Positions 17,861 to 26,840 of a stretch of 64,000 nt of DNA are shown in pieces. The translations under genes were made by a program, and so were the position numbers. This DNA is from DASZQY01 sp035548515 (GTDB lineage: Bacteria; Pseudomonadota; Alphaproteobacteria; Rhizobiales; Kaistiaceae), in assembly GCA_035548515.1 (NCBI GenBank), contig DASZSW010000018.1:1-64000 (forward strand). Direction: 5' to 3'. Each line of letters begins with the position of its first letter. The stretch's first letter is position 1. The notes beneath the pieces are model-generated. The model ran no database searches, was not told the DNA's origin, and saw only the letters and a program-made list of their open reading frames with translations.

Positions 17861-18673
17861 TCAGCGCCACGCGCGGTCGCGGAGGTAGCGCTTGATGATG
17901 CGGGCGAGCTTGGCGGCGCCGAGCGGGGCCAGTTCCTTGGTTTCCTCGTGCGTGATTTCGGCGCCGGTCATGCCGGCGGCGAAGTTCACTATCGCCGAGG
18001 CAGCGGCGCAGCGAAGGCCGAAAAAGCGGCCGAGAATGATTTCCGGCACCGTGGACATGCCGACGGCGTGGGCGCCGGCGAGCCGCGCCATGCGGATCTC
18101 GGCTGGCGTCTCGAACGACGGGCCGGAGAACCACATGTAGACGCCGGTCGTCATGTGGATGCCCTCGCGCTCGGCTGCGCCCAGCAGTGCGGCACGGATC
18201 TCCATGTCGTAAGCGGCGGTGAGGCCGACGAAACGGCCGTCGCCGGGCTGGCCGATCAGGGGATTGGCACCGGCGAAGTTGATGTGGTCGGTGATCAGCA
18301 TCACCTCGCCGGGACCGACCTCGGTGCGCAGCGACCCGGCGGCGTTGGTGCAGATCAGCGTGTCGGCGCCGAGCGCGGCAAGCGTTGCGAGCGGAGCGCG
18401 CATGGCGGCGGCGTTGCCGTGCTCGAAGTAATGCTCGCGGCCGGAGAAGGCGACGACAGCGGCGCCCTCCAGCCAACCGGCGACGACCTCGCTCCGGTGC
18501 GACGAGACGCTGGAAATCGGGAAGCCGTCCAACTGGCGGTACGGGATGCGGACGGCATCCTGAATCTCGTCCGCGAGGCCGCCGAGGCCGGAGCCCAGCA
18601 CGATGCCGACGCTGTACGGCAGATCTGCGCGCGCGCGAATGGCGGCGGCGGCCTTCTCGCCTTCACCGGTCAC
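17861..18673 (-). CDS. punA: Purine nucleoside phosphorylase
   Basis: A 270-residue PNP of the trimeric (family 2) type, cleaving inosine, guanosine and deoxy forms to base plus (deoxy)ribose 1-phosphate. Motifs: VLGSGLGGLAD, SSHRSEVVAGW, FSGREHYFEHG, ICTNAAGSL and VGMSTVPEIILGRF. The start is a GTG at 18673 whose last bases form the cdd stop (GTGA), so translation is coupled to cdd. The open frame extends upstream only through cdd. Products go to deoB. Confidence 0.94.
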   Translation of the reverse strand: MTGEGEKAAAAIRARADLPYSVGIVLGSGLGGLADEIQDAVRIPYRQLDGFPISSVSSHRSEVVAGWLEGAAVVAFSGREHYFEHGNAAAMRAPLATLAALGADTLICTNAAGSLRTEVGPGEVMLITDHINFAGANPLIGQPGDGRFVGLTAAYDMEIRAALLGAAEREGIHMTTGVYMWFSGPSFETPAEIRMARLAGAHAVGMSTVPEIILGRFFGLRCAAASAIVNFAAGMTGAEITHEETKELAPLGAAKLARIIKRYLRDRAWR

Positions 18674-19080
18674 CTGGTGTCCTCCATCTCGAAGGCCGAC
18701 GGCAGTAGCTGCTCGATGCGGTAGGTCTGGCCCTCGCCCGACGGGTCGATGACGTGGACGGGCGTGCCGACGGTGGCGAATTCGGCGATGCGCTGGCGGC
18801 ATCCGCCGCACGGCGTGGTGAGGCGGCCCTCGATGCGATCGGCGACGACGGTGATCTCGGCGATGCGGCGGCCGGGGCCTGGCGGATTGGCAGCGACCAT
18901 CGCCGCGATGGCGGAGGTCTCGCCACACCAACCCTCGGGGTAGGACGCATTCTCGACATTGGCGCCGACGTGTGTGGTGCCAGCCTCAGTCAGGATCGCG
19001 GCCCCGACATGGAATTTAGAGTACGGCGCGTGCGCCATGTCGCGCACGGCTTTCGCCTTGTCGAACAGCGCGCGGTTCAT
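18670..19080 (-). CDS. cdd: Cytidine deaminase
   Basis: A 136-residue homotetrameric-type cytidine deaminase turning (deoxy)cytidine into (deoxy)uridine. The zinc site is visible: NVENASYPEGWCGETSAIA holds the first Cys and catalytic Glu, and PCGGCRQ the other two Cys. ATG at 19080 follows GGGGAGG closely (about 4 nt). It heads the cdd-punA(-deoA) strand and is divergent from the nucleoside transporter. Confidence 0.95.
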   Translation of the reverse strand: MNRALFDKAKAVRDMAHAPYSKFHVGAAILTEAGTTHVGANVENASYPEGWCGETSAIAAMVAANPPGPGRRIAEITVVADRIEGRLTTPCGGCRQRIAEFATVGTPVHVIDPSGEGQTYRIEQLLPSAFEMEDTR

Positions 19081-19440
19081 GTCGCCTCCCCTGCCCGTCC
19101 GCTTTTGCCATGCGGCACACGCGATTTTCAGACCCTTGCAGGGCCGCTGGCAAGGTGCGCGGTCCTGTGCACGATATTTTCCAACTGGTGAAAGAATCCA
19201 CATGAAAATGACAGCGGTTCATGCAAATCTGCCCTGATCGGGGTCTGTGGGCAGGCGCCCGCGGACTGCCCGGAAAGCCGTGAAAACCGGCTCCGGAGCG
19301 ATTGTTTCGGTTGCCAATGGAAACGGGTGGCCACGTTGGTGGCGACGCCCGGTTCAATGCGGAGACCAGCAAGAATTGCCTCAAGGTTTGGCCGACAGCA
19401 GGCCACCGGGGTTCCTCTTTCCTGAACATTGGAGGGTGAG
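19081..19440. promoter_or_regulatory. Divergent control region between cdd-punA and the nucleoside transporter
   Basis: These 360 bp hold no convincing gene. Two inverted repeats stand out: TTTC-N8-GAAA (19178-19193) and CATGAA-N11-TTCATG (19201-19223). Their size and placement suit a repressor operator controlling both divergent units, but no regulator gene is adjacent and the sites are candidates only. GGAGG before the TTG at 19441 is the ribosome binding site of the transporter operon. Confidence 0.45.
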
Positions 19441-20466
19441 TTGAAATCAGTAGTGAAGATGACGTTGGCCGCGATGTTTGCCGCGACCGCGCTCAGCGCC
19501 GCACCGGCCTGGGCCTACAAGGCCTGCCAGGTGACCGACATCGGCGGCGTCGACGACAAGGGCTTCAACCAGACCGCCTGGAAGGGCGTGCAGGACGCAC
19601 AGGCGCAGATCCCGGGCGTCGAAGGCAAGCTGCTCGAGTCGAAGGCGGAGACGGATTACGTCCCGAACATCAACTCGTTCGTCGCCGAGAAGTGCGACAT
19701 GATCATCACCGTCGGCTTCCTGCTGGGTGATGCGACCAAGGCCGCGGCGGAAGCGAACAAGGACATCAAGTTCTCGATCGTCGACTTTGCGTATCCCGAC
19801 ACGATCCCGAACGTGCTCGGCCAAGTCTACAACACCGACGAAGCGGCGTTCCTCGCGGGGTACCTCGCGGCCGGCGTCTCCAAGTCAGGCGTGGTCGGCA
19901 CCTTCGGCGGCATCAACATCCCGCCGGTGACGATCTTCATGGACGGGTTCGTGCGCGGCGTCGACTACTACAACAAGCAGAAGGGCAAGACGGTGAAGGT
20001 GCTTGGCTGGGATCCGGTCAAGAAGGAAGGCCTGTTCACCAACAACTTCGACTCGCTCGACGACGGCAAGACCTTCGCCAAGAACCTCAACGACGAAGGC
20101 GCAGACATCGTCATGCCGGTCGCCGGCCCGGTCGGCCAGGGTTCGGCCGCACTCGCGACCGAGCTCGGCCCGGACAAGCTGAAGATCGTCGGCGTGGACG
20201 TCGATCAGTACCTGACGGACCCGGACCACAAGGGCGTGTTCCTGACCTCGGTCCTGAAGCGCATGGACTCGACCACGGTCGCCGCGATCAAGGCAGGCGT
20301 CGATGGCTCGTTCAAGGGCGGCGTGATCGTCGGCACGCTCGCATCGGGCGGCGTCGGCCTTGCCCCGTATCACGATCTCGACTCGGCCGTTCCGGCTGAC
20401 CTCAAGGCTGAGATCGACAAGATCGCCGCCGGCATCAAGGACGGCTCGATCTCCGTGAAGGGCTAG
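19441..20466 (+). CDS. BMP family nucleoside-binding protein of an ABC transporter
   Basis: A 341-residue periplasmic binding protein of the BMP/PnrA-like family, which binds nucleosides. The signal peptide (MTLAAMFAATALSAAPAWA) ends before YKACQVTDIGGVDDKGFNQ, the family's N-terminal motif. There is no lipobox. I place the start at the TTG at 19441, with GGAGG 5 nt upstream; GTG at 19453 or ATG at 19459 would shorten the leader. Its permeases and ATPase follow, after a hairpin that probably lowers their expression relative to this protein. Purine or general nucleoside preference is not resolved. Confidence 0.92.
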   Translation: MKSVVKMTLAAMFAATALSAAPAWAYKACQVTDIGGVDDKGFNQTAWKGVQDAQAQIPGVEGKLLESKAETDYVPNINSFVAEKCDMIITVGFLLGDATKAAAEANKDIKFSIVDFAYPDTIPNVLGQVYNTDEAAFLAGYLAAGVSKSGVVGTFGGINIPPVTIFMDGFVRGVDYYNKQKGKTVKVLGWDPVKKEGLFTNNFDSLDDGKTFAKNLNDEGADIVMPVAGPVGQGSAALATELGPDKLKIVGVDVDQYLTDPDHKGVFLTSVLKRMDSTTVAAIKAGVDGSFKGGVIVGTLASGGVGLAPYHDLDSAVPADLKAEIDKIAAGIKDGSISVKG

Positions 20467-20496
20467 TCAGCCCGCACGGAGTACCGCAATATGAAA

Positions 20497-20524
20497 CCGC
20501 CGCGTCCCCCAAAGGACGCGGCGG
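20497..20524 (+). terminator. Attenuating hairpin after the BMP gene
   Basis: Perfect 11-bp stem CCGCCGCGTCC / GGACGCGGCGG with a 6-nt loop, 30 nt past the stop codon and followed by ACTTCTT. This position between a binding-protein gene and its transporter genes is typical of partial terminators or stabilising stem-loops. Confidence 0.72.
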
Positions 20525-20593
20525 ACTTCTTAGAGGCACCCGGAGCGCGATGGGGCGCAGCGCGTTTCCGGCCATCGACGGGACGGGTCGATC

Positions 20594-22111
20594 TTGGAAA
20601 TCGAGCTGCGGGGCATCACCAAACGCTTTGGCAGCGTCGTCGCCAATTCTGACGTGAGCCTGAGAATCCGGCCGGGCGAAGTGCTGGGCCTCCTCGGCGA
20701 AAACGGCGCCGGCAAATCCACGCTGATGAACGTGCTGTCCGGACTCTACCGTCCGGATGAAGGCGAGATCCTGATCGACGGGAAGCCGACGTTCTTCCAC
20801 GACGCCAAGGACGCCATCCACGCCGGCATCGGCATGGTCCACCAGCACTTCATGCTGGTGCCGGTGTTCACCGTGGCGGAGAACGTGGTGCTGGGCGTCG
20901 AGCCGACCGGCGCGCTCGACCACCTCGACCTCGGCAAGGCGCGGCAGCAGGTGAAGGCGATCAGCGCCGAGCATGGGCTGGAGGTCGATCCCGACGCGGT
21001 GATCGAGGAGATGCCGGTCGGCCTGCAGCAGCGCGTCGAGATCATCAAGGTTCTCTTCCGGTCCGCGGAAGTCATCATCTTCGACGAGCCGACGGCGGTG
21101 CTGACGCCGCAGGAGGTGGTGGAATTCTTCGGCATCGTGCGGTCGCTGAAGGCCGCGGGCAAGGCGCTGGTGTTCATCACGCACAAGCTGCGCGAGGTGC
21201 TGGCGGTGGCCGACCGCATCAGCGTGCTGCGTGGCGGCAAGATCGTGGGCGAAGGCGACCCGAAGACGGCGACGGAGGCCGATCTCGCGGCGATGATGGT
21301 GGGGCGCTCGGTGCGCTTCAGCGTCGACAAGAGGGCGACTGCGGTCGGTGGGCAACTCCTCGAGGTGAGCAACCTGCGGGTCGCCAACGAGCGCGACGAG
21401 GTGACCGTCGACAACGTGAGCTTCGCGATGCATGCCGGCGAAGTCGTCGGCATCGCGGGCGTGCAGGGCAATGGACAGACCGAGCTGGTCGAGACCCTGA
21501 CGGGCCTCCGGCGCCCCCTCAGCGGGACGGTGACGTTCATGGGCGGCGACATCACTCGCGCCTCGACGCGCGAGCGGCACGCGCGCGGCATCGCGCACAT
21601 TCCCGAGGACCGCCAGAAGTCCGGAATGATCGCCGACTTCACGGTGGCGGAGAACAGCGTGCTCGACTCCTACTACGAGCCGCGCTTCGCGCACGGCATC
21701 AACATGCGCTGGCCGGAAGTGAACAGGGAGAGTGCGCGGATCGTGAGGGATTTCGACGTGCGCACGCCATCGATATTTGCGCTCGCCGATCATCTCTCGG
21801 GCGGTAACCAGCAGAAGCTGGTGGTCGGGCGCGAACTGTCGCGCGACATCAAGCTGATGATCGCGGCGCAGCCGACGCGCGGCGTGGACGTCGGCTCGAT
21901 CGAATACATTCACGACCGGCTGATCGCGGCACGCGACAGCGGCGTCGGCGTCCTGATCGTCTCCACGGAGCTGGAGGAAATCCTGTCGCTTTCGGACCGG
22001 ATCCTCGTGATGTATCGCGGCCGTATCGTCGCCGAATTCCCGGGCGGCGCGGACGTAAAGGAAATCGGCCTCGCCATGGCGGGCGCCAACGCCCAGGGGG
22101 CTTCGGCATGA
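20594..22111 (+). CDS. Nucleoside ABC transporter ATP-binding protein (two ATPase domains)
   Basis: A 505-residue duplicated ATPase of the kind found in BMP and ribose/xylose transporters. Domain 1 has Walker A GENGAGKST and Walker B IIFDEPTAVLTPQE; its ABC signature region is degenerate (VGLQQRVEI). Domain 2 has a degenerate Walker A (GVQGNGQTE) but a good signature LSGGNQQKLVVGREL and RGVDVG. Such asymmetry is normal for the family. The start is probably TTG at 20594. Its TGA overlaps the next ATG by 4 nt. Confidence 0.92.
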   Translation: MEIELRGITKRFGSVVANSDVSLRIRPGEVLGLLGENGAGKSTLMNVLSGLYRPDEGEILIDGKPTFFHDAKDAIHAGIGMVHQHFMLVPVFTVAENVVLGVEPTGALDHLDLGKARQQVKAISAEHGLEVDPDAVIEEMPVGLQQRVEIIKVLFRSAEVIIFDEPTAVLTPQEVVEFFGIVRSLKAAGKALVFITHKLREVLAVADRISVLRGGKIVGEGDPKTATEADLAAMMVGRSVRFSVDKRATAVGGQLLEVSNLRVANERDEVTVDNVSFAMHAGEVVGIAGVQGNGQTELVETLTGLRRPLSGTVTFMGGDITRASTRERHARGIAHIPEDRQKSGMIADFTVAENSVLDSYYEPRFAHGINMRWPEVNRESARIVRDFDVRTPSIFALADHLSGGNQQKLVVGRELSRDIKLMIAAQPTRGVDVGSIEYIHDRLIAARDSGVGVLIVSTELEEILSLSDRILVMYRGRIVAEFPGGADVKEIGLAMAGANAQGASA

Positions 22112-23241
22112 GCGCGCCCGAGAAAGGCGATTGGCTGGGCAACGAGGTACTGAAGCGTGTGGTGGTTACACGCTTCGACATCGAGCAGATCGTGCTGGTG
22201 CCGATCCTCGCGGTCGTGATCGCGCTGGTGCTGGGCGGCATCGTGATGCTGGCGACGGGTGTCAGCATCGAGTCGATCGGGCAGGCGTTTCTCGCCCTAT
22301 TCACCGGGTCGGTCGGCTCCGCGTCCGCGCTATCGGAGACGCTGACGGCTGCGGCACCGTTGACCCTCGCCGGTCTCGGGCTGGCGCTGGGCTTCCGCGC
22401 CGGCCTGTTCAACATAGGCGCCGAAGGGCAACTGATCCTCGGCGGCATGGCTGCGGTGGCGGTCGGCTTCATGGTGCACGCGCCGGCGTACATCCACCTG
22501 CCGCTGGCGCTCATTGCCGGCGCACTCGTCGGCGCGGTGTGGGCGGCGATCGCGGGATGGCTGAAGGCGGCGACGGGCGCGCACGAAGTCATCACCACGA
22601 TCATGCTCAACTTCATCGCCATGAGGCTCGGCGACTATCTCTTACGCAACCCGCCGATCCAGAAGGCCGGACGCTCCGACCCGATCTCGGAGACGGTGCT
22701 ACCCTCCGCGCAGTTGCCGCGGCTGCTTACGTGGCTTGACCCGACGCTGCGCGTTCATCTCGGCATCATCATCACGCTGGCAGCGGTGGGGGTCGTGTAC
22801 TGGCTGCTGTTCAAGACGACGAAGGGATTCGAGTTCCGCTCCTCCGGCTCCAATCCCGACGCGGCGCGCTACGCCGGCATCAAGTCGGGGCTTACCATCG
22901 TGCTCGTGATGGCATGCTCGGGGACGCTTGCCGGACTGGCGGGAGCCAACCAGGTGTTGGGCGTGCTCGGGCGCGCCTCGCCGGGCTTCTCCGGCGGCGC
23001 CGGCTTCGACGCCATCGCGGTGGCACTGCTCGGTCGGTCGCATCCTGTGGGCGTGCTGCTCGCGGGGCTGTTGTTCGGCGCGCTGGAAGCCGGCGGTCGG
23101 CAGATGCAGGTGTCGGCCGGCGTGCGCATCGACCTCATCTCGATCATCCAGGCGCTGATCATCATTTTCGTCGCCGCGCCCCTGCTGGTGCGCGCGATCT
23201 TCCCGTTTGCGTTCGCCAAGCGCGCGCTGGGCGGAGGCTAG
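22108..23241 (+). CDS. Nucleoside ABC transporter permease 1
   Basis: A 377-residue inner-membrane permease of the BPD_transp_2 family, with about ten hydrophobic segments. Family landmarks are GLALGFRAGLFNIGAEGQL, THEV-like GAHEVITTIMLNFIA and the loop FRSSGSNPDAARYAGI. It is translationally coupled to the ATPase (ATGA). With the second permease it forms the transport channel. Confidence 0.92.
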   Translation: MSAPEKGDWLGNEVLKRVVVTRFDIEQIVLVPILAVVIALVLGGIVMLATGVSIESIGQAFLALFTGSVGSASALSETLTAAAPLTLAGLGLALGFRAGLFNIGAEGQLILGGMAAVAVGFMVHAPAYIHLPLALIAGALVGAVWAAIAGWLKAATGAHEVITTIMLNFIAMRLGDYLLRNPPIQKAGRSDPISETVLPSAQLPRLLTWLDPTLRVHLGIIITLAAVGVVYWLLFKTTKGFEFRSSGSNPDAARYAGIKSGLTIVLVMACSGTLAGLAGANQVLGVLGRASPGFSGGAGFDAIAVALLGRSHPVGVLLAGLLFGALEAGGRQMQVSAGVRIDLISIIQALIIIFVAAPLLVRAIFPFAFAKRALGGG

Positions 23242-23244
23242 CCA

Positions 23245-24510
23245 ATGGAGCTCCGCGAGACACACCACGCGGCCGCGCCGCTCGACAGCATCCGCCGCCG
23301 GCAGACGGTGATCATCGGCTGGCTGCTGATCGCGCTGGCGGTGTTCGTCGTCGGCGTGTTCGGGATCGAGTCCAGTGGGAGCGCCAGTTTCCGGCTGACG
23401 CTGCCGGGCGACGCTTTCGCCATCCCGGATCTCGTCGTTCCGGCCGCTCCGTACATTTACGCCGTCGCGGTTATCCTCGCGTTCCTCGGGGGGCGGCAGT
23501 TCGTGCGCGGGGCCGCGGGGACCTCCGCGCTGTTCCTCGGCATCGGGCTGTTTCTTGTGGTCACGGCGTTCCTCGTCTGGGCGACGGCGGGGAAATCGTT
23601 CTCGCTGACCGGCATGCTGGAATCGACGGTGGTGCGTGCCGTGCCGATCGCGCTCGGCGGCCTGGTCGGCGTGCTCAGCGAGCGCGTGGCGGTGGTGAAC
23701 ATCGGCATCGAGGGCATGCTGCTATCCGGCGCTTTCACCGGCGCCGTCGCCGGCTCGCTGCTCGGCGGATGGGGCGGGCTGGCAGCGGCCATCATCGTCG
23801 GCGGCCTGATGGGGCTGATGCTCGGCGCCCTGGTCATCACGTATCGCGTGGACCAGATCATCGCCGGCGTGGCGATCAACCTTTTCGTGCTGGGGCTGAC
23901 GTCCTACGTCTCGAGCCAGGTGCTGACGCAATACCGCTGGCTGAACAACGCGCCGGTTTTCCGCGGGATAGAGATACCGCTGCTCTCAGACCTGCCGGTC
24001 GTTGGGCGCGTGCTTTTCTCGCAGAACATATTCGTCTACGGCGCGGCGATCATGATCGCGGTCGCGACCTACTACCTGTTCTACACGCGCATGGGCCTTC
24101 GCGCCCGCGCGGTCGGCGAGCATCCCGAGGCGGCCGATACGCTCGGCATAAACGTCTACCGGCTGCGCTACATCAACGTCACCATCGGCGGCATGGTGGC
24201 GGGCTTCGGCGGCGCGTGGTTCACGCTGGGCTCGGTCGGCCGTTTCGACGACAACATGACCGGCGGGCGCGGGTTCATCGGCCTCGCGGCGATGATTTTC
24301 GGGCGCTGGCATCCCGTCGGTGCGCTGCTGGCGGCGCTGGTGTTCGGGTTCGCCGACTCGCTGCAGCAGAAGCTCGCCATCCTGCAGGTGCCCATCCCAT
24401 CGGAGTTCCTGGCGATGGCGCCGTATATCGCGACGATCGTGCTGGTCGCGGGTATCGTCGGCCGCGCGCGGGCGCCGGCGGCGGACGGCAAGCCGTACAT
24501 CAAGGACTAG
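23245..24510 (+). CDS. Nucleoside ABC transporter permease 2
   Basis: A 421-residue second permease. After an N-terminal cytoplasmic piece and extra membrane segments (about residues 25-110) comes the conserved core: GVLSERVAVVNIGIEGMLL, VDQIIAGVAINLF and the loop RARAVGEHPEAADTLGINV. The ribosome binding site GGAGG overlaps the end of permease 1, 3 nt away. Confidence 0.92.
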   Translation: MELRETHHAAAPLDSIRRRQTVIIGWLLIALAVFVVGVFGIESSGSASFRLTLPGDAFAIPDLVVPAAPYIYAVAVILAFLGGRQFVRGAAGTSALFLGIGLFLVVTAFLVWATAGKSFSLTGMLESTVVRAVPIALGGLVGVLSERVAVVNIGIEGMLLSGAFTGAVAGSLLGGWGGLAAAIIVGGLMGLMLGALVITYRVDQIIAGVAINLFVLGLTSYVSSQVLTQYRWLNNAPVFRGIEIPLLSDLPVVGRVLFSQNIFVYGAAIMIAVATYYLFYTRMGLRARAVGEHPEAADTLGINVYRLRYINVTIGGMVAGFGGAWFTLGSVGRFDDNMTGGRGFIGLAAMIFGRWHPVGALLAALVFGFADSLQQKLAILQVPIPSEFLAMAPYIATIVLVAGIVGRARAPAADGKPYIKD

Positions 24511-24514
24511 CGAC

Positions 24515-24919
24515 ATGCGCCGCGAAGGGGCGATCGCGCTCGTCGCGCACGATCAGATGAAGGACGCGATGGTGGCGTTCGTGCGCGACCACCAGGCGGC
24601 GCTGGCGGAATTTGCGCTGTTTGCCACCGGCACCACGGGATCGCGGGTGCTGGCGGCCTGCCCTCACCTCAGCGTGACGCGGCTGAAATCGGGGCCGCTC
24701 GGCGGCGACCAGCAGATCGGCGCGCTGATCGCCGACGGGAAAATCTCGGCGCTGATCTTCTTCATCGACCCGCTGTCGCCACTGCCCCATGACGTCGACG
24801 TCAAGGCGCTGACGCGTCTTGCAGTGCACTACGACATCCCAATGGCGCTCAACCGCAGGACAGCGGATATTCTCGTGACGCGCCCGGAGGCGCTCGTCTT
24901 CAGCGGAGCCAAGGCTTGA
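24515..24919 (+). CDS. mgsA: Methylglyoxal synthase
   Basis: A 134-residue MgsA, converting dihydroxyacetone phosphate to methylglyoxal and phosphate. Motifs: VAHDQMK near the N-terminus, the phosphate-binding TGTTGS (38-43), SGPLGGDQQIGA with catalytic Asp65, and FFIDPLSPLPHDVD with the conserved Asp and His. It starts 4 nt after permease 2 and its stop overlaps the glk start, so it is expressed with the nucleoside transporter. It may relieve sugar-phosphate build-up when nucleosides are used; that role is inference. Confidence 0.93.
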   Translation: MRREGAIALVAHDQMKDAMVAFVRDHQAALAEFALFATGTTGSRVLAACPHLSVTRLKSGPLGGDQQIGALIADGKISALIFFIDPLSPLPHDVDVKALTRLAVHYDIPMALNRRTADILVTRPEALVFSGAKA

Positions 24920-25929
24920 GCGGCTACCTCGACCAACTGCCCTTCCCCATCCTGATCGGCGACATTGGCGGAACGAATGCGCGTTTCGCGGTGATCGACA
25001 ACCCGAACGCGCCGGTGCGGCGGCTGCCCAACGTGCATACGGCCGACTTTGTCACGATCGACGATGCGATCGAGGATGCGGTGGTGAGCAAAGGCGGGAC
25101 GAAGCCGAAAGCGGCGGTGCTGGCGCTGGCCGGGCCGATCACCGGCGACGAGGTGCCGCTCACCAACTGCGACTGGGTGGTGCGGCCGAAGGTCCTGATC
25201 GCGCGCTTCGGCATCGCCGAGGTCGTGCTGCTCAACGATTTTGAGGCGCAGTCGCTCGGGTTGCCGGAACTCGGCCCCAGCGACATCGATATGCTGGGCG
25301 ACGGCGTCATCGAGGACGGCGCGCGTGTGGTGATCGGGCCGGGCACCGGCCTCGGCGCCGGCGCGCTGGTGCTGTCGCGCGGCATCTGGATACCGATACC
25401 GGGCGAAGGTGGGCATGTCGGGCTCGGCCCGGTGACGCCGCGCGACCTCGAAGTGTGGCCGCATATCGAACGACACGGGCCGCGCGTATCGGCCGAGACG
25501 GTGCTGTGCGGCGCCGGGATGGTGCGCCTTTACAAGGCAGTGTGCGCCAGCGACGCCGTGGCGCCGCGCTTCGATACGCCGGCGGAGATCACCGCCAACG
25601 GGCTATCGGGCGACGACGGGCAGGCCAAGGAGACGCTGTCGATTTTCGCGGAGCACCTCGGGCGCGTAGCCGGCGACACGGCGCTGGTTTTCATGGCGCG
25701 GGGCGGCGTTTACCTCGCGGGCGGCATCACCGCGCGGATAGCGCCGGTCCTGCAATCGGGCGGCTTTCGCGCGGCGTTCATCGACAAGTGGCCGCACGGT
25801 AAGCTGATGGAACGGATGGCGACGGCGATCATCACCAAGGAAGACGCGGCGCTGGCAGGGATCGCGGCGTTCGCGCGAACGCCGTCGCGATATGGCGTGG
25901 AGGTCGGCGGGCGGCGGTGGCAGGGATAA
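24916..25929 (+). CDS. glk: Glucokinase
   Basis: A 337-residue bacterial glucokinase of the hexokinase-fold Glk family, ATP-dependent. The phosphate loop is GDIGGTNARFAVID (about 12-25), followed by LTNCDWVV, LNDFEAQSLGLP with the catalytic Asp, GPGTGLGAGAL and PGEGGHVGLGP. The TTG start overlaps the mgsA stop (TTGA). Linkage of glk to a nucleoside transporter is unusual; it may simply use the operon's promoter. Confidence 0.93.
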   Translation: MSGYLDQLPFPILIGDIGGTNARFAVIDNPNAPVRRLPNVHTADFVTIDDAIEDAVVSKGGTKPKAAVLALAGPITGDEVPLTNCDWVVRPKVLIARFGIAEVVLLNDFEAQSLGLPELGPSDIDMLGDGVIEDGARVVIGPGTGLGAGALVLSRGIWIPIPGEGGHVGLGPVTPRDLEVWPHIERHGPRVSAETVLCGAGMVRLYKAVCASDAVAPRFDTPAEITANGLSGDDGQAKETLSIFAEHLGRVAGDTALVFMARGGVYLAGGITARIAPVLQSGGFRAAFIDKWPHGKLMERMATAIITKEDAALAGIAAFARTPSRYGVEVGGRRWQG

Positions 25930-25947
25930 GCGCGCGCCGCTGCGGCG

Positions 25948-26454
25948 CTAGTGCTCGCCCATCGTGTGGCCTTCCGACTCGTTCGCCGGTTCGGCGTTGA
26001 GCTGACCGTATTTGTCGGCGCCGATGTCGGCGAGGAGACGGAGCTGAGTTTCGAGGAAGTTGATGTGGCCTTCCTCGTCCTGGAGGAGGTCCTCGAACAG
26101 CTTCATCGAGACGATGTCGCCGGCGATGCGGCAAATTTCGCGGGCCTCGGAGTAGTAGGCCTTGGCGCCGTATTCACCCTCGAGGTCGGCTTCCAGAACC
26201 TCCTTGATGTTCTGGCCGATCTTAAGCGGGTTGAGCTGCTGCATGTTAGGAAAGCCGTCGAGGAAGATGATGCGGTCGGTCAGCTTGTCGGCGTGCTGCA
26301 TCTCCTCGATCGATTCGGCGCGCTCTTTCTTCGCCAGTTTGGCGTAGCCCCAGTCCTCCACCAGGCGGAAGTGCAGCCAGTACTGGTTGACCGCGGTGAG
26401 TTCCATGCGCAGCGCCTGGTTGAGGCACTCGATGACCTTGGGGTCGCCCTTCAT
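25948..26454 (-). CDS. bfr: Bacterioferritin
   Basis: A 168-residue haem-containing ferritin. All key residues are visible: Met52 for haem, and Glu18, Glu51, His54, Glu94, Glu127 and His130 for the diiron ferroxidase centre. Twenty-four subunits would store iron in the cytosol. It lies 59 bp downstream of the bfd-like gene on the same strand, so the two are probably co-transcribed. No Fur or Irr box was identified with confidence. The C-terminal tail beyond residue 155 is acidic. Confidence 0.96.
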   Translation of the reverse strand: MKGDPKVIECLNQALRMELTAVNQYWLHFRLVEDWGYAKLAKKERAESIEEMQHADKLTDRIIFLDGFPNMQQLNPLKIGQNIKEVLEADLEGEYGAKAYYSEAREICRIAGDIVSMKLFEDLLQDEEGHINFLETQLRLLADIGADKYGQLNAEPANESEGHTMGEH

Positions 26455-26513
26455 TGCCGCACTCCGCTTTCCCTGGAACGGTTCAAAGGATTAGCCCGCC
26501 GCGCGGCGCGCGG

Positions 26514-26789
26514 TCAAACCTCGACCGTGAGGACGGTGACCATCGCGACGATCTCGTCCTCGGCCGCCTCGGCGACGCTCGCCAGCGGCTCGGGGCACGT
26601 GAACGCGAGGCCGGCCTCCGCGATGATGCTGCGGACCGTGGCGAAGCAGGTGCCGCAGCTCGGGCGGTAGCCAACGTGGCGGAAAATGCGGCCCGGGGTG
26701 ATCGGGCGGAACGGATCTTCGGCCGCCAGCTCGCTCGCAGCTGCGAGGATGCGGGCCTTGGTCAGAACGGTGCAGGAGCAGACGATCAT
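26514..26789 (-). CDS. bfd: Bacterioferritin-associated ferredoxin (Bfd-like)
   Basis: A 91-residue (2Fe-2S) protein. CSC (Cys4, Cys6) and CGTC (Cys45, Cys48) are the four cluster ligands of the BFD-like fold. Bfd reduces ferric iron inside bacterioferritin so that it can leave. It is longer than typical Bfd (about 64 residues): it has an insertion before the second Cys pair and about 30 extra C-terminal residues including Cys65. The neighbouring bfr supports the role. Confidence 0.9.
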   Translation of the reverse strand: MIVCSCTVLTKARILAAASELAAEDPFRPITPGRIFRHVGYRPSCGTCFATVRSIIAEAGLAFTCPEPLASVAEAAEDEIVAMVTVLTVEV

Positions 26790-26840
26790 GCTGCCGATGA
26801 GATGGCATTCACCAGCGATGGTGGCAAGGTGGGCGAACGC

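Noticed and set aside
22914..24560. Open frame of 548 codons overlapping both nucleoside permeases
   Set aside because: Arg/Gly-rich translation without hydrophobic segments; the two permease frames carry the family motifs.
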